Of a DNA stretch of 64,000 bases, positions 1 through 7,332 are shown in pieces. The position numbers and the translations under genes are program-made. The DNA comes from Streptomyces caeruleatus (GTDB lineage Bacteria > Actinomycetota > Actinomycetes > Streptomycetales > Streptomycetaceae). The notes below the pieces were generated by a model. The model was not told where the DNA came from, searched no databases, and was given only the letters and a program-made list of their open reading frames with translations. The DNA is taken from assembly GCF_001514235.1 (NCBI RefSeq), contig NZ_KQ948929.1:423566-487565 (forward strand), read 5' to 3'. How positions within the stretch are numbered: the stretch's first letter is position 1; every line of letters begins with the position of its first letter.

Positions 1-1
1 G

Positions 2-1150
2 ATCCGGATTCCCGGGGGCGTGCTTCAGGTCGCTCAGGCACGGGAACTCGGCCTGGCGGCGCTCGAACTGGGCGACGGGGAGCTGCATCTGACGTCGCGG
101 GGCAACGTCCAGCTGCGCGGTCTGCCGACCGGCTGCGGCGGGGAGTTGGCGGGCCGGCTGGAGGCGGCCGGGCTGCTGCCGTCGTGGCGTCACGAGCGGG
201 TGCGCAACGTGGTGGCCTCGCCCCTGTCGGGGCTGGACGGGCACGGATTCGCCGACGTACGGCCGTGGCTGCGGGCGTTGGACGAGCTGCTGTGCGCGAG
301 CGAGGCGGCGGCCCGGCTGTCCGGGCGGTTCCTGTTCGCGCTCGACGACGGGCGCGGGGACGTGGCCGGGCTCGGTGCGGACGTGACGTTGCGGGCGGCG
401 CCGGACGGGGCCGTGTGGCTGCGGATCGGAGCCGCCGGTTGCGTCGTGGTCCTCGCCGCCGAGGACGCGCCCCGGGCCGCGCTGCTGGCCGCCGAGGTGT
501 TCCTGGAGGCGAGTGGCGGCCAGGTCTGGCGGGTGGCCGAACTCCCGGTGCCCGCCGATGAGTTGGCGCACGAGGTCGTACGACGGCTGGGAGCCGGAGA
601 CGCCTCGCCGGCCTGGCCGCCGGCGAGTGAGCCGTCCCCCTCCCCCGGCGTCGTCACCGGCCCCGACGGCACCACGAGCCTCTCCGTCCTCGCCCCGCTG
701 GGCCGCCTCACCGCAGCGCAGTGGACCGGACTGACGACGGCCGCGTCCGGGGAGCTGCGGCTGACACCTTGGCGTGGAGTGATCCTTCCCACAGTGCGCT
801 CCGACCGGCTTGTCGGCCTAGACTCCGTCGGTCTGATCACGGACCCGGCCTCTCCCTGGCTCGGCGTCGGTGCCTGCATCGGACGGCCCGGTTGCGCCAA
901 GTCGCTGGCGGACATCCGTACGGACGCGGCCGCGTCGCTCACCGCGGGCGGCGGGCTGCCGGCGTACTGGTCCGGCTGCGAGCGCCGTTGCGGTCGTCCG
1001 CGCGGCGATCACGTGGACGTCGTCGCGGCCCCGGACGGCGGCTACCTGATCTCCGTCGTGGAAGGCGGCCGGGTTCGCGCCACGACGACGACCGACCATC
1101 CATCGAAGCTCGCCGCCGACCTGGCGGCGGCCCGCACGCATGACCTGTAG
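2..1150 (+). CDS. cobG: Precorrin-3B synthase CobG, 5' truncated by window edge
   Basis: Sirohaem/Fe-S enzyme of aerobic cobalamin synthesis that oxidises precorrin-3A to precorrin-3B. The reading frame is open to the window edge and begins with residues like IRIPGGVL, the usual internal start of the nitrite/sulfite reductase ferredoxin-like half, so the GTG at 20 is probably not the real start and the gene is cut at the left end. LTSRGNVQLRGL is the substrate/sirohaem-binding signature. Cys ligands are visible as CIGRPGC and, further on, CERRC. The 3' end overlaps the region of the next start, so it is translated with cobH. Function is confident from motifs and neighbours; the N-terminus cannot be seen. 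Confidence 0.88.
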   Translation: MRIPGGVLQVAQARELGLAALELGDGELHLTSRGNVQLRGLPTGCGGELAGRLEAAGLLPSWRHERVRNVVASPLSGLDGHGFADVRPWLRALDELLCASEAAARLSGRFLFALDDGRGDVAGLGADVTLRAAPDGAVWLRIGAAGCVVVLAAEDAPRAALLAAEVFLEASGGQVWRVAELPVPADELAHEVVRRLGAGDASPAWPPASEPSPSPGVVTGPDGTTSLSVLAPLGRLTAAQWTGLTTAASGELRLTPWRGVILPTVRSDRLVGLDSVGLITDPASPWLGVGACIGRPGCAKSLADIRTDAAASLTAGGGLPAYWSGCERRCGRPRGDHVDVVAAPDGGYLISVVEGGRVRATTTTDHPSKLAADLAAARTHDL

Positions 1151-1157
1151 GAGCACG

Positions 1158-1784
1158 GTGTTCGAGTACGAGAAGGACGGTGCGGCGATCTACCGCCAGT
1201 CCTTTGCCACCATCCGCGCGGAGGCGGACCTCGCGGGCCTGCCCGCCGACGTCAGTCAGGTCGCGGTGCGGATGATCCACGCCTGCGGGATGGTCGACCT
1301 CGTGCGCGACCTCGTGTACTCGCCCGGGGTGGTGGCCCGTGCGCGGGAGGCCCTGCGGGCCGGTGCGCCCATTTTCACAGACGTGCAGATGGTGGCCAGC
1401 GGAGTGACCCGCAAGCGGCTGCCCGCCGACAACGAGGTGCTGTGCACCCTGTCCGACCCGGCCGTCCCCGAGCTGGCCGCGAAGATGGGCACCACGCGCA
1501 GCGCCGCCGCCATGGAGCTGTGGCGGGACCGGCTGGAGGGTTCGGTGGTCGCCGTCGGGAACGCGCCGACCTCGCTGTTCCGGCTCCTGGAGATGATCGA
1601 GGAGGGCGCCCCCCGCCCGGCCGCCGTCATAGGGGTGCCGGTGGGGTTCGTGGGGGCCGCCGAGTCGAAGGAGGCGCTCGCGGAGCATCCGTCGGGGCTT
1701 GAACACCTGATCGTCCGTGGCCGACGCGGGGGCAGCGCCATCGCCGCCGCCGCGCTCAACGCGATCGCTAGTGAGGAAGAGTGA
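1158..1784 (+). CDS. cobH: Precorrin-8X methylmutase CobH
   Basis: Moves the methyl group from C-11 to C-12 of precorrin-8X to give hydrogenobyrinate. The 208-residue product is normal for the family. Recognisable stretches are IHACGMVD, the active-site-like ADNEVLCTLSDP region, VGNAPTSLFRLLE, and IGVPVGFVGAAESK near the C-terminus. An upstream in-frame ATG lies at 1140, overlapping cobG, but the GTG at 1158 follows a TAGGAG ribosome-binding site and gives the MFEYEKDG start that fits the family, so it is preferred. The TGA stop overlaps the GTG of cobIJ by four bases (GTGA), implying coupled translation. Confidence 0.93.
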   Translation: MFEYEKDGAAIYRQSFATIRAEADLAGLPADVSQVAVRMIHACGMVDLVRDLVYSPGVVARAREALRAGAPIFTDVQMVASGVTRKRLPADNEVLCTLSDPAVPELAAKMGTTRSAAAMELWRDRLEGSVVAVGNAPTSLFRLLEMIEEGAPRPAAVIGVPVGFVGAAESKEALAEHPSGLEHLIVRGRRGGSAIAAAALNAIASEEE

Positions 1785-3268
1785 GCGGGAAGCTGTACGG
1801 CGTCGGGCTGGGCCCCGGCGACCCGTCGTTGATGACCGTGCGCGCGGTGGAGGTCATCGCCGAGGCGGACGTGATCGCGTACCACAGCGCGCGGCACGGG
1901 CGGTCCATCGCCCGTTCGATCGCGGCGAGGCACATCCAGGAACGGCACATCGAGGAGCGGCTGGTCTACCCGGTCACCACCGAGACGACCGACCACCCCG
2001 GCGGCTACCAGGGCGCCATCGACGACTTCTACACCGAGGCCGCCGCCCGCCTCGCCGCGCACCTCGACGCCGGCCGGACGGTCGCCGTCCTCGCGGAGGG
2101 CGACCCGCTCTTCTACGGCTCCTACATGCACATGCACAAGCGGCTCGCGGACCGCTACGCCACCGAGGTCGTCCCCGGTGTCACCTCCGTGTCTGCCGCC
2201 GCCGCCCGTCTGGGCACGCCCCTCGCGGAGGGTGAGGAGGTGCTGACCATCCTGCCGGGCACCCTGCCCGAGGAGGAGCTGACCGCCCGGCTCGCCGCCA
2301 CGGACGCGGCGGTGGTGATGAAGCTGGGCCGCACCTTCACCAAGGTCCGCGGCGCGCTGGAGAGTTCGGGCCGGCTGGGCGAGGCGCGGTACGTCGAGCG
2401 GGCCACGATGAGCGGCGAGCGGCTGGCCGAACTGGCCGACGTGGATCCGGAGTCGGTGCCGTACTTCGCGGTCGCCGTGCTGCCGAGCCAGGCCGACGCC
2501 GAGCCCGCCGCACGGGAACTGGGCGAGGTCGTCGTGGTCGGGACCGGCCCGGCCGGTCCGCTGTGGCTCACTCCCGAGACCCGGGGTGCGCTCGCCGCCG
2601 CCGACGACCTGGTCGGCTACACCACCTACCTGGACCGGGTGCCGGTGCGTCCCGGTCAGCTCCGGCACGGCTCGGACAACCGGGTCGAGGCCGAGCGGGC
2701 CGAGTTCGCGCTGCAACTGGCCCGGCGGGGGCGGCGGGTGGCCGTCGTCTCCGGGGGTGATCCGGGGATCTTCGCGATGGCCACGGCCGTCCTGGAGGTC
2801 GCCTCGCAGGAGGAGTACGCGGACATCCCGGTGCGGGTGCTGCCGGGGGTGACCGCCGCCAACGCGGCCGCCGCCCGCGCGGGCGCCCCGCTCGGACACG
2901 ACTACGCCACCATCTCTCTCTCCGACCGGCTCAAGCCCTGGGAGGTCATCGCCGAACGGCTGCGGGCGGCGGCCTCGGCGGATCTGGTGCTGGCCCTGTA
3001 CAACCCCGGTTCGCGCAGTCGGACCTGGCAGGTGGCCAAGGCCCGCGAGCTGCTCCTCGAACACCGGGCGCCGCAGACTCCGGTCGTGGTCGCGCGGGAC
3101 GTCGGCGGGTCCGGGGAGCGGGTGCGGATCGTGCGGCTGGCCGAACTCGATCCGGCCGAGGTCGACATGCGTACGATCCTGCTGGTCGGTTCCTCGCAGA
3201 CGCGGGTCGTACGGCGCGGGGACGGCGAGGACGTCGTCTGGACGCCGCGCCGCTACCCGGACGCGTGA
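1781..3268 (+). CDS. cobIJ: Fused precorrin-2 C20- / precorrin-3B C17-methyltransferase CobIJ
   Basis: A two-domain, 495-residue SAM-dependent enzyme. Residues about 1-245 are CobI-like (YGVGLGPGDPSLMTVRA at the start, later LAEGDPLFYGS and VVPGVTSVSA). Residues about 247-495 are CobJ-like (VVVGTGPAGPLWLTPET, VVSGGDPGIFAMA, VLPGVTAANAAAARAGAPLG). Each half is a complete tetrapyrrole methylase domain, adding the C-20 and then the C-17 methyl groups around the CobG step. Such fusions are known in actinobacteria. Starts with GTG inside the cobH stop. The 3' end meets nicT, coming from the other strand, with 11 bases between the stops. Confidence 0.93.
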   Translation: MSGKLYGVGLGPGDPSLMTVRAVEVIAEADVIAYHSARHGRSIARSIAARHIQERHIEERLVYPVTTETTDHPGGYQGAIDDFYTEAAARLAAHLDAGRTVAVLAEGDPLFYGSYMHMHKRLADRYATEVVPGVTSVSAAAARLGTPLAEGEEVLTILPGTLPEEELTARLAATDAAVVMKLGRTFTKVRGALESSGRLGEARYVERATMSGERLAELADVDPESVPYFAVAVLPSQADAEPAARELGEVVVVGTGPAGPLWLTPETRGALAAADDLVGYTTYLDRVPVRPGQLRHGSDNRVEAERAEFALQLARRGRRVAVVSGGDPGIFAMATAVLEVASQEEYADIPVRVLPGVTAANAAAARAGAPLGHDYATISLSDRLKPWEVIAERLRAAASADLVLALYNPGSRSRTWQVAKARELLLEHRAPQTPVVVARDVGGSGERVRIVRLAELDPAEVDMRTILLVGSSQTRVVRRGDGEDVVWTPRRYPDA

Positions 3269-3279
3269 GGCGGGGGCGC

Positions 3280-4455
3280 CTACTCGGCTCCCTGTTCGGC
3301 GGGGACGGCTCGCTGTTCGGCGGGGACGGCTCGCTGTTCGGCGGGGGTGCGCCCCTGGGCCATCCCCGCCGTCCACTTCTCCTCGATCCGGCCGACCTTC
3401 CACACCAGCAGGGCGAGGGCCCAGGTGGCGAAGAACAGGCCGACGACGACGTATCCGATGATGTTGAGGTCGAGCCCGGACACCCAGTCCCAGAAGACGC
3501 CGTGCAGGTGCGCCTTCTCGGCGAGCAGGCCCAGCAGTTCGACGGTGCCGATGACGAGGGCGACGGCGACGGACAGGCCGGTGACGGTGAGGTTGTAGTA
3601 GACCTTGCGGACCGGCTTGGAGAAGGCCCAGCCGTAGGCGAAGTTCATGAACGAGCCGTCGATGGTGTCCAGCAGCGACATGCCGGCCGCGAACAGGACG
3701 GGCAGGCAGAGGATCGCGTACCAGGGCAGGCCGGAGGCGGCGCCCGAGCCGGCGAGGACCAGCAGGGCGATCTCGGTGGCCGTGTCGAAGCCGAGGCCGA
3801 ACAGCATGCCCAGGGGGTACATCTGCCAGGGCTTGGTGATCGACTTCATGACGCGGCCGAGGAGGCGGTTCATGAAGCCGCGGTTGTCGAGCTGTTCCTC
3901 CAGGGCGGCCTCGTCGAAGTGGCCGGAGCGCATCTGCCGGAACACCTTCCAGATACCGGCCATGATCACCAGGTTGATGATCGCGATGAGGTAGAGGAAG
4001 GCCCCGGAGACGGTGGTGCCGATCCAGCCGGTGATGTCGTGCAGTCGCGAGTCGTCGTCCGTGACCGGACCGGCGAGCGCCTTCACGCCCAGGGAGAGCA
4101 GGAGGGCGAGGACGAAGACGATGGTCGAGTGGCCGAGGGAGAACCAGAAGCCGACGGACAGCGGCCGCTGTCCCTCGCTCATCAGCTTGCGCGTGGTGTT
4201 GTCGATGGCGGCGATGTGGTCGGCGTCGAAGGCGTGCCGCATGCCGAGCGTGTACGCGGTGATACCGATGCCGATGCCGAACGACTTCTCGCCGAGGCTG
4301 TAGTGGTGCGGGGCGACGATCGCGACCAGCGTGAACCAGCCGATGACGTGCAGCGCCAGGATGAACCCGGCCATAGCGCCGAGGTTCGCCCATTCCCTGC
4401 GGGTCATCGAGGCGCGGATGCGGTGCCATCTGGTTGTTCGGTTCTTCTCAGCCAC
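3280..4455 (-). CDS. NiCoT-family nickel/cobalt permease
   Basis: High-affinity secondary transporter that brings Ni2+ or Co2+ through the inner membrane, here probably cobalt for the corrin ring and/or nickel. The family signature is clear: RHAFDADHIAAIDNTTRK in transmembrane segment 2 with its HX4DH metal motif, then GFWFSLGHSTIVF and LGFDTATEIALL. About eight hydrophobic segments; 391 residues. The GTG at 4455 (VAEKNRTTRW) is chosen as the family-like start; ATGs further in would remove a conserved N-terminal helix. The C-terminus ends in a repeated VPAEQRA encoded by a 21-bp DNA repeat. A Nur-box-like palindrome lies 13 bp upstream, so nickel control is likely. Ni versus Co preference cannot be read from sequence. 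Confidence 0.92.
   Translation of the reverse strand: MAEKNRTTRWHRIRASMTRREWANLGAMAGFILALHVIGWFTLVAIVAPHHYSLGEKSFGIGIGITAYTLGMRHAFDADHIAAIDNTTRKLMSEGQRPLSVGFWFSLGHSTIVFVLALLLSLGVKALAGPVTDDDSRLHDITGWIGTTVSGAFLYLIAIINLVIMAGIWKVFRQMRSGHFDEAALEEQLDNRGFMNRLLGRVMKSITKPWQMYPLGMLFGLGFDTATEIALLVLAGSGAASGLPWYAILCLPVLFAAGMSLLDTIDGSFMNFAYGWAFSKPVRKVYYNLTVTGLSVAVALVIGTVELLGLLAEKAHLHGVFWDWVSGLDLNIIGYVVVGLFFATWALALLVWKVGRIEEKWTAGMAQGRTPAEQRAVPAEQRAVPAEQGAE
3286..3347 (-). repeat. 21-bp tandem repeat in the 3' end of nicT
   Basis: Three nearly perfect copies of a 21-bp unit, differing by one base, encode the repeated VPAEQRA at the permease C-terminus, outside the membrane domain. The unit is a multiple of three, so copy-number change keeps the frame. 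Confidence 0.85.
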
Positions 4456-4468
4456 ACCCTTGAGCCTG

Positions 4469-4485
4469 CTGCAAAGAGATTGCAG
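4469..4485. promoter_or_regulatory. Putative Nur (nickel-responsive Fur) box before nicT
   Basis: CTGCAAAGAGATTGCAG is a perfect 6-bp inverted repeat with a 5-bp spacer. It matches the Streptomyces Nur operator consensus tTGCaa-N5-ttGCAA in spacing and in the TGCA core of both arms. It lies 13 bp upstream of the nicT GTG, where Nur-Ni would block transcription. The match is read by eye; binding is inferred. Confidence 0.65.
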
Positions 4486-4520
4486 GTAAAAGCCACACGC
4501 GGCAAAGCTGAGGTCAGGTT

Positions 4521-5285
4521 TCAGCCAGCGCCCGGGAAAGACGGTGTGCCGGTGACCAGCCAGTGCAGCGCCTGCTGCGGCTCGGCCACGACCCGCACAC
4601 CGCCTGGGACCGGCGGCCTGCGCACCACGACGACGGGCACCCCGGCCTCGCGTGCCGCTCGCAGCTTGGGAGCGGTGGCCGCTCCCCCGCTGTCCTTGGT
4701 GACGACCACGTCGACGCGGTGCCGCCGCAGCAGTTCGCGCTCCCCGTCGAGGGTGAACGGGCCGCGGTCGAGCAGCACCTCCATGCGCGGCGGGTGCGGG
4801 GGCTCGGGCGCGTCCACGGACCGTACGAGGAACCACAGGTCGGCGAGGTCCGCGAAGGCGGCCAGCCCCATGCGCCCGGTGGTCAGGAACACGCGTCGGC
4901 CGAGCCCGGGCAGCGACCGCGCCGCCTCCTCCAGCGAGTCGACCTCGTGCCAGTCGTCCCCCGCCACCGGGACCCAGCCGGGGCGCCGCAGCGCGAGCAG
5001 GGGAACATGGGCGGTGGCGGCGGCCCGCGCCGCGTTGAAACTGATCGTCCCGGCGAAAGGGTGCGTGGCGTCGATGAGCGCGTCCACCTCGTGCTCACGC
5101 AGCCACGAGGCCAGCCCGTCGGCGCCGCCGAAGCCGCCCACCCGCACCTCGCCGGGCGGCAGCCGGGGCGCGGTGACGCGTCCGGCCAGCGAGTTCGTCA
5201 CCCGCAGGCCGGGTACGGCGTCGGCCGCCAGCAGTTCGGCGAGGCGACGGGCCTCGGTGGTCCCGCCCAGAATCAGTACGTGCAC
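4521..5285 (-). CDS. cobK: Precorrin-6A reductase CobK
   Basis: NADPH-dependent reductase converting precorrin-6A to precorrin-6B. The start reads VHVLILGGTTEARRLAELL, the Rossmann-like signature of CobK/CbiJ, followed by DALIDATHPFAGTIS, FLTTGRMGL and VVVTKDSGGAATAPKL, all typical. 254 residues, a normal length. The GTG at 5285 is chosen because the glycine-rich first strand starts there; the much longer open frame upstream runs antisense to cbiD and is not used. It is divergent from cbiD with only 30 bp between starts, so the two promoters must overlap. nicT follows 65 bp downstream on the same strand behind its own putative Nur site. Confidence 0.92.
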   Translation of the reverse strand: MHVLILGGTTEARRLAELLAADAVPGLRVTNSLAGRVTAPRLPPGEVRVGGFGGADGLASWLREHEVDALIDATHPFAGTISFNAARAAATAHVPLLALRRPGWVPVAGDDWHEVDSLEEAARSLPGLGRRVFLTTGRMGLAAFADLADLWFLVRSVDAPEPPHPPRMEVLLDRGPFTLDGERELLRRHRVDVVVTKDSGGAATAPKLRAAREAGVPVVVVRRPPVPGGVRVVAEPQQALHWLVTGTPSFPGAG

Positions 5286-5315
5286 GAAGTCCGGTTCCCT
5301 TCCGAAGAGTGAGGC

Positions 5316-6455
5316 ATGACGAGCGAGGCCAAGGGCGGCCGCGGCGCCCAACTCAAGCACACCGGTCTGCGGCACGGCTGGACGACCGGCGCCTGCGCGA
5401 CAGCGGCGACGACGGCCGCGTACACCGCGCTGCTGACCGGGGACTTTCCCGACCCGGTGCCGATCACGCTGCCCAAGGGGCAGACGCCGTCCTTCGCCCT
5501 GGCGGCCGAGGAGCTGACGGACACGTACGCCATGGCGGGCATCGTGAAGGACGCGGGAGACGACCCGGACGTCACCCACGGCGCACTGGTCCGGGCGACG
5601 GTGCGCCTGCTGCCGGCCGGGGCCGGGGTCGTGTTCAAGGCCGGCCCCGGTGTGGGGACGGTCACCCGACCCGGACTGCCGCTGCCCGTGGGCGAACCGG
5701 CCGTCAACCCGGTGCCCCGGCAGATGATGCGCGACCACGTCGCCCTGGTCGCGCGGCGGTACGGCGGCAGCGGCGACGTGGAGGTCACCGTCTCCGTGGA
5801 CCACGGCGAGGAGATCGCCCGCTCCACCTGGAACCCCCGTCTGGGCATCCTCGGCGGCCTCTCCATCCTCGGCACGACGGGCATCGTGGTGCCGTACTCC
5901 TGCTCGGCGTGGATCGACTCCATCCGGCGCGGCGTCGACGTGGCACGGGCGGCCGGGCGCACCCACGTGGCCGGCTGCACCGGGTCCACCTCGGAGAAGA
6001 CGGTCGTCGCCGCGTACGACCTGCCCGAGGACGCCCTGCTCGACATGGGCGACTTCGCGGGCGCGGTCCTGAAGTACGTCCGCCGCCACCCCGTCGACCG
6101 CCTCACGATCTGCGGGGGTTTCGCCAAACTCTCCAAGCTGGCCGCCGGCCATCTGGACCTGCACTCCGCCCGCTCCCAGGTAGACAAGGGCTTCCTGGCC
6201 GACCTGGCCCGCCGCGGCGGCGCCGACGAGACCCTCGCCGCCGAGGTGGCGAACGCCAACACCGGCCTCGCCGCCCTCCAGCTGTGCTCGGCGGCCGACG
6301 TCCCCCTCGGCGACCTGGTCGCGATCACCGCCCGCGACGAGGCCCTCGCCGTACTGCGGGGCGCACCCGTCGCGGTCGACGTCATCTGCATCGACCGCGC
6401 TGGCACGATCGTCGGCCGCAGCCCGCTGGCCGGCCCCGCGACCACCCGCCCCTGA
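5316..6455 (+). CDS. cbiD: Cobalt-precorrin-5B (C1)-methyltransferase CbiD
   Basis: SAM-dependent C-1 methylation of the corrin precursor. Signatures: LRHGWTTGACATAATTAAY near the N-terminus, then VDHGEEIARSTWNPRLGI, GGLSILGTTGIV, GCTGSTSEKTV and CGGFAKLSKLAAGHLDLHS. 379 residues. The ATG at 5316 follows a GAAGAGTGAGG Shine-Dalgarno region. This is the CbiD type of C-1 methylase first defined in the anaerobic pathway, found here with the oxygen-dependent CobG; no cobF-like gene is seen in the window. The gene converges on cobM across a repeat-bearing spacer. Confidence 0.94.
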   Translation: MTSEAKGGRGAQLKHTGLRHGWTTGACATAATTAAYTALLTGDFPDPVPITLPKGQTPSFALAAEELTDTYAMAGIVKDAGDDPDVTHGALVRATVRLLPAGAGVVFKAGPGVGTVTRPGLPLPVGEPAVNPVPRQMMRDHVALVARRYGGSGDVEVTVSVDHGEEIARSTWNPRLGILGGLSILGTTGIVVPYSCSAWIDSIRRGVDVARAAGRTHVAGCTGSTSEKTVVAAYDLPEDALLDMGDFAGAVLKYVRRHPVDRLTICGGFAKLSKLAAGHLDLHSARSQVDKGFLADLARRGGADETLAAEVANANTGLAALQLCSAADVPLGDLVAITARDEALAVLRGAPVAVDVICIDRAGTIVGRSPLAGPATTRP

Positions 6456-6476
6456 ACACGACACCGACAACGCCCC

Positions 6477-6553
6477 AAGGAACGCGGGGAACCGCGCGAC
6501 CAGCGAAGGGGCGCGGGGAACTGCGCGACCAGCCCCCACGCACCCGCAGACAA
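6477..6553. repeat. Tandem copies of a dispersed Streptomyces intergenic repeat
   Basis: Two adjacent, slightly diverged copies (about 28 bp each, sharing GCGGGGAACYGCGCGACCAG) fill the spacer between convergent cbiD and cobM. I know this GCGCGGGGAACTGCGCGACC motif from memory as very common between Streptomyces genes. Each copy can fold through its GCGCG/CGCGC ends, so it may also act as a two-way terminator. Confidence 0.7.
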
Positions 6554-6588
6554 AAGACGGCACTTCACGGCACCGCAAGCGGCAGCGC

Positions 6589-7332
6589 CTAGTGCCGCTC
6601 CCGCTCCGGCGAGTACAGGTGGCTGTCCCGGAACTGCTTCGCGCCGAGCGTCCGGCCGACCATGATCACAGCCGTGCGCAGCACACCCGCCTCCTTCACC
6701 TGCCCGGCGATCTCGTCGAGGGTGCCCCGGAGGATCACCTCGTCAGGGCGGGAGGCGTAGGCGACGACGGCGGCGGGGCAGTCCGCGCCGTAGTGCGGGA
6801 GGAGCTCCTCCACCACGCGGTCGACGTACCGGGCGGCGAGGTGCAGGACGATGAGCGCGCCGCTGCGGCCGAGGGTGGCGAGGTCCTCCCCCTCGGGCAT
6901 CGCGGTGGCGCGGTGCGCGATACGGGTGAGGATGACGGTCTGGCCGACCGTCGGCACGGTCAGTTCCCGCTTCAGGGCCGCCGCCGCCGCGGCGAAGGCG
7001 GGCACGCCGGGGACGACCTCGTACGGCACACCGGCCGCGTCCAGCCGCCGCATCTGCTCGGCGACCGCGCTGAACACGGACGGGTCGCCCGAGTGCAGCC
7101 GCGCCACGTCGTGCCCCGCTTCATGGGCCCGCACCAACTCGGCGGTGATCTCGTCGAGGTCGAGGTCGGCGGTGTCCACCAGCCGCGCGTCCGGCGGGCA
7201 TTCGGCGAGCAGCTCGCGCGGCACCAGGCTGCCCGCGTACAAGCAGACCCGGCAGGCGGCGAGCGTACGGGCGCCACGCAGCGTGATCAGGTCTGCGGCA
7301 CCGGGGCCGGCACCGATGAAGTACACGGTCAT
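6589..7332 (-). CDS. cobM: Precorrin-4 C11-methyltransferase CobM
   Basis: SAM-dependent C-11 methylation of precorrin-4. The start MTVYFIGAGPGAADLITLRG is the tetrapyrrole-methylase N-terminal motif; later LHSGDPSVFSAVAEQMRRL, VVPGVPAFAAAAAALKRELT and LIVLHLAARY mark the CobM/CbiF subgroup. 247 residues. The ATG at 7332 overlaps the cobL stop by four bases (ATGA), so cobL and cobM form a coupled pair. Open frame upstream of this ATG is shadow coding of cobL. Confidence 0.94.
   Translation of the reverse strand: MTVYFIGAGPGAADLITLRGARTLAACRVCLYAGSLVPRELLAECPPDARLVDTADLDLDEITAELVRAHEAGHDVARLHSGDPSVFSAVAEQMRRLDAAGVPYEVVPGVPAFAAAAAALKRELTVPTVGQTVILTRIAHRATAMPEGEDLATLGRSGALIVLHLAARYVDRVVEELLPHYGADCPAAVVAYASRPDEVILRGTLDEIAGQVKEAGVLRTAVIMVGRTLGAKQFRDSHLYSPERERH

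Noticed and set aside
1256..4429. 1057-codon open frame on the minus strand
   Set aside because: Antisense to cobH and cobIJ and out of frame with nicT; His/Arg/Pro-rich composition and no domain.
4456..4520. B12 riboswitch before the permease
   Set aside because: The spacer is only 65 bp, too short for a cobalamin aptamer, and no B12-box sequence is seen; the palindrome fits a Nur site.
3265..5319. 684-codon open frame on the plus strand
   Set aside because: It runs antisense through nicT and cobK, both of which have clear family motifs; its Asp/Glu/Gly/Val-rich product is the usual mirror frame of high-GC genes.
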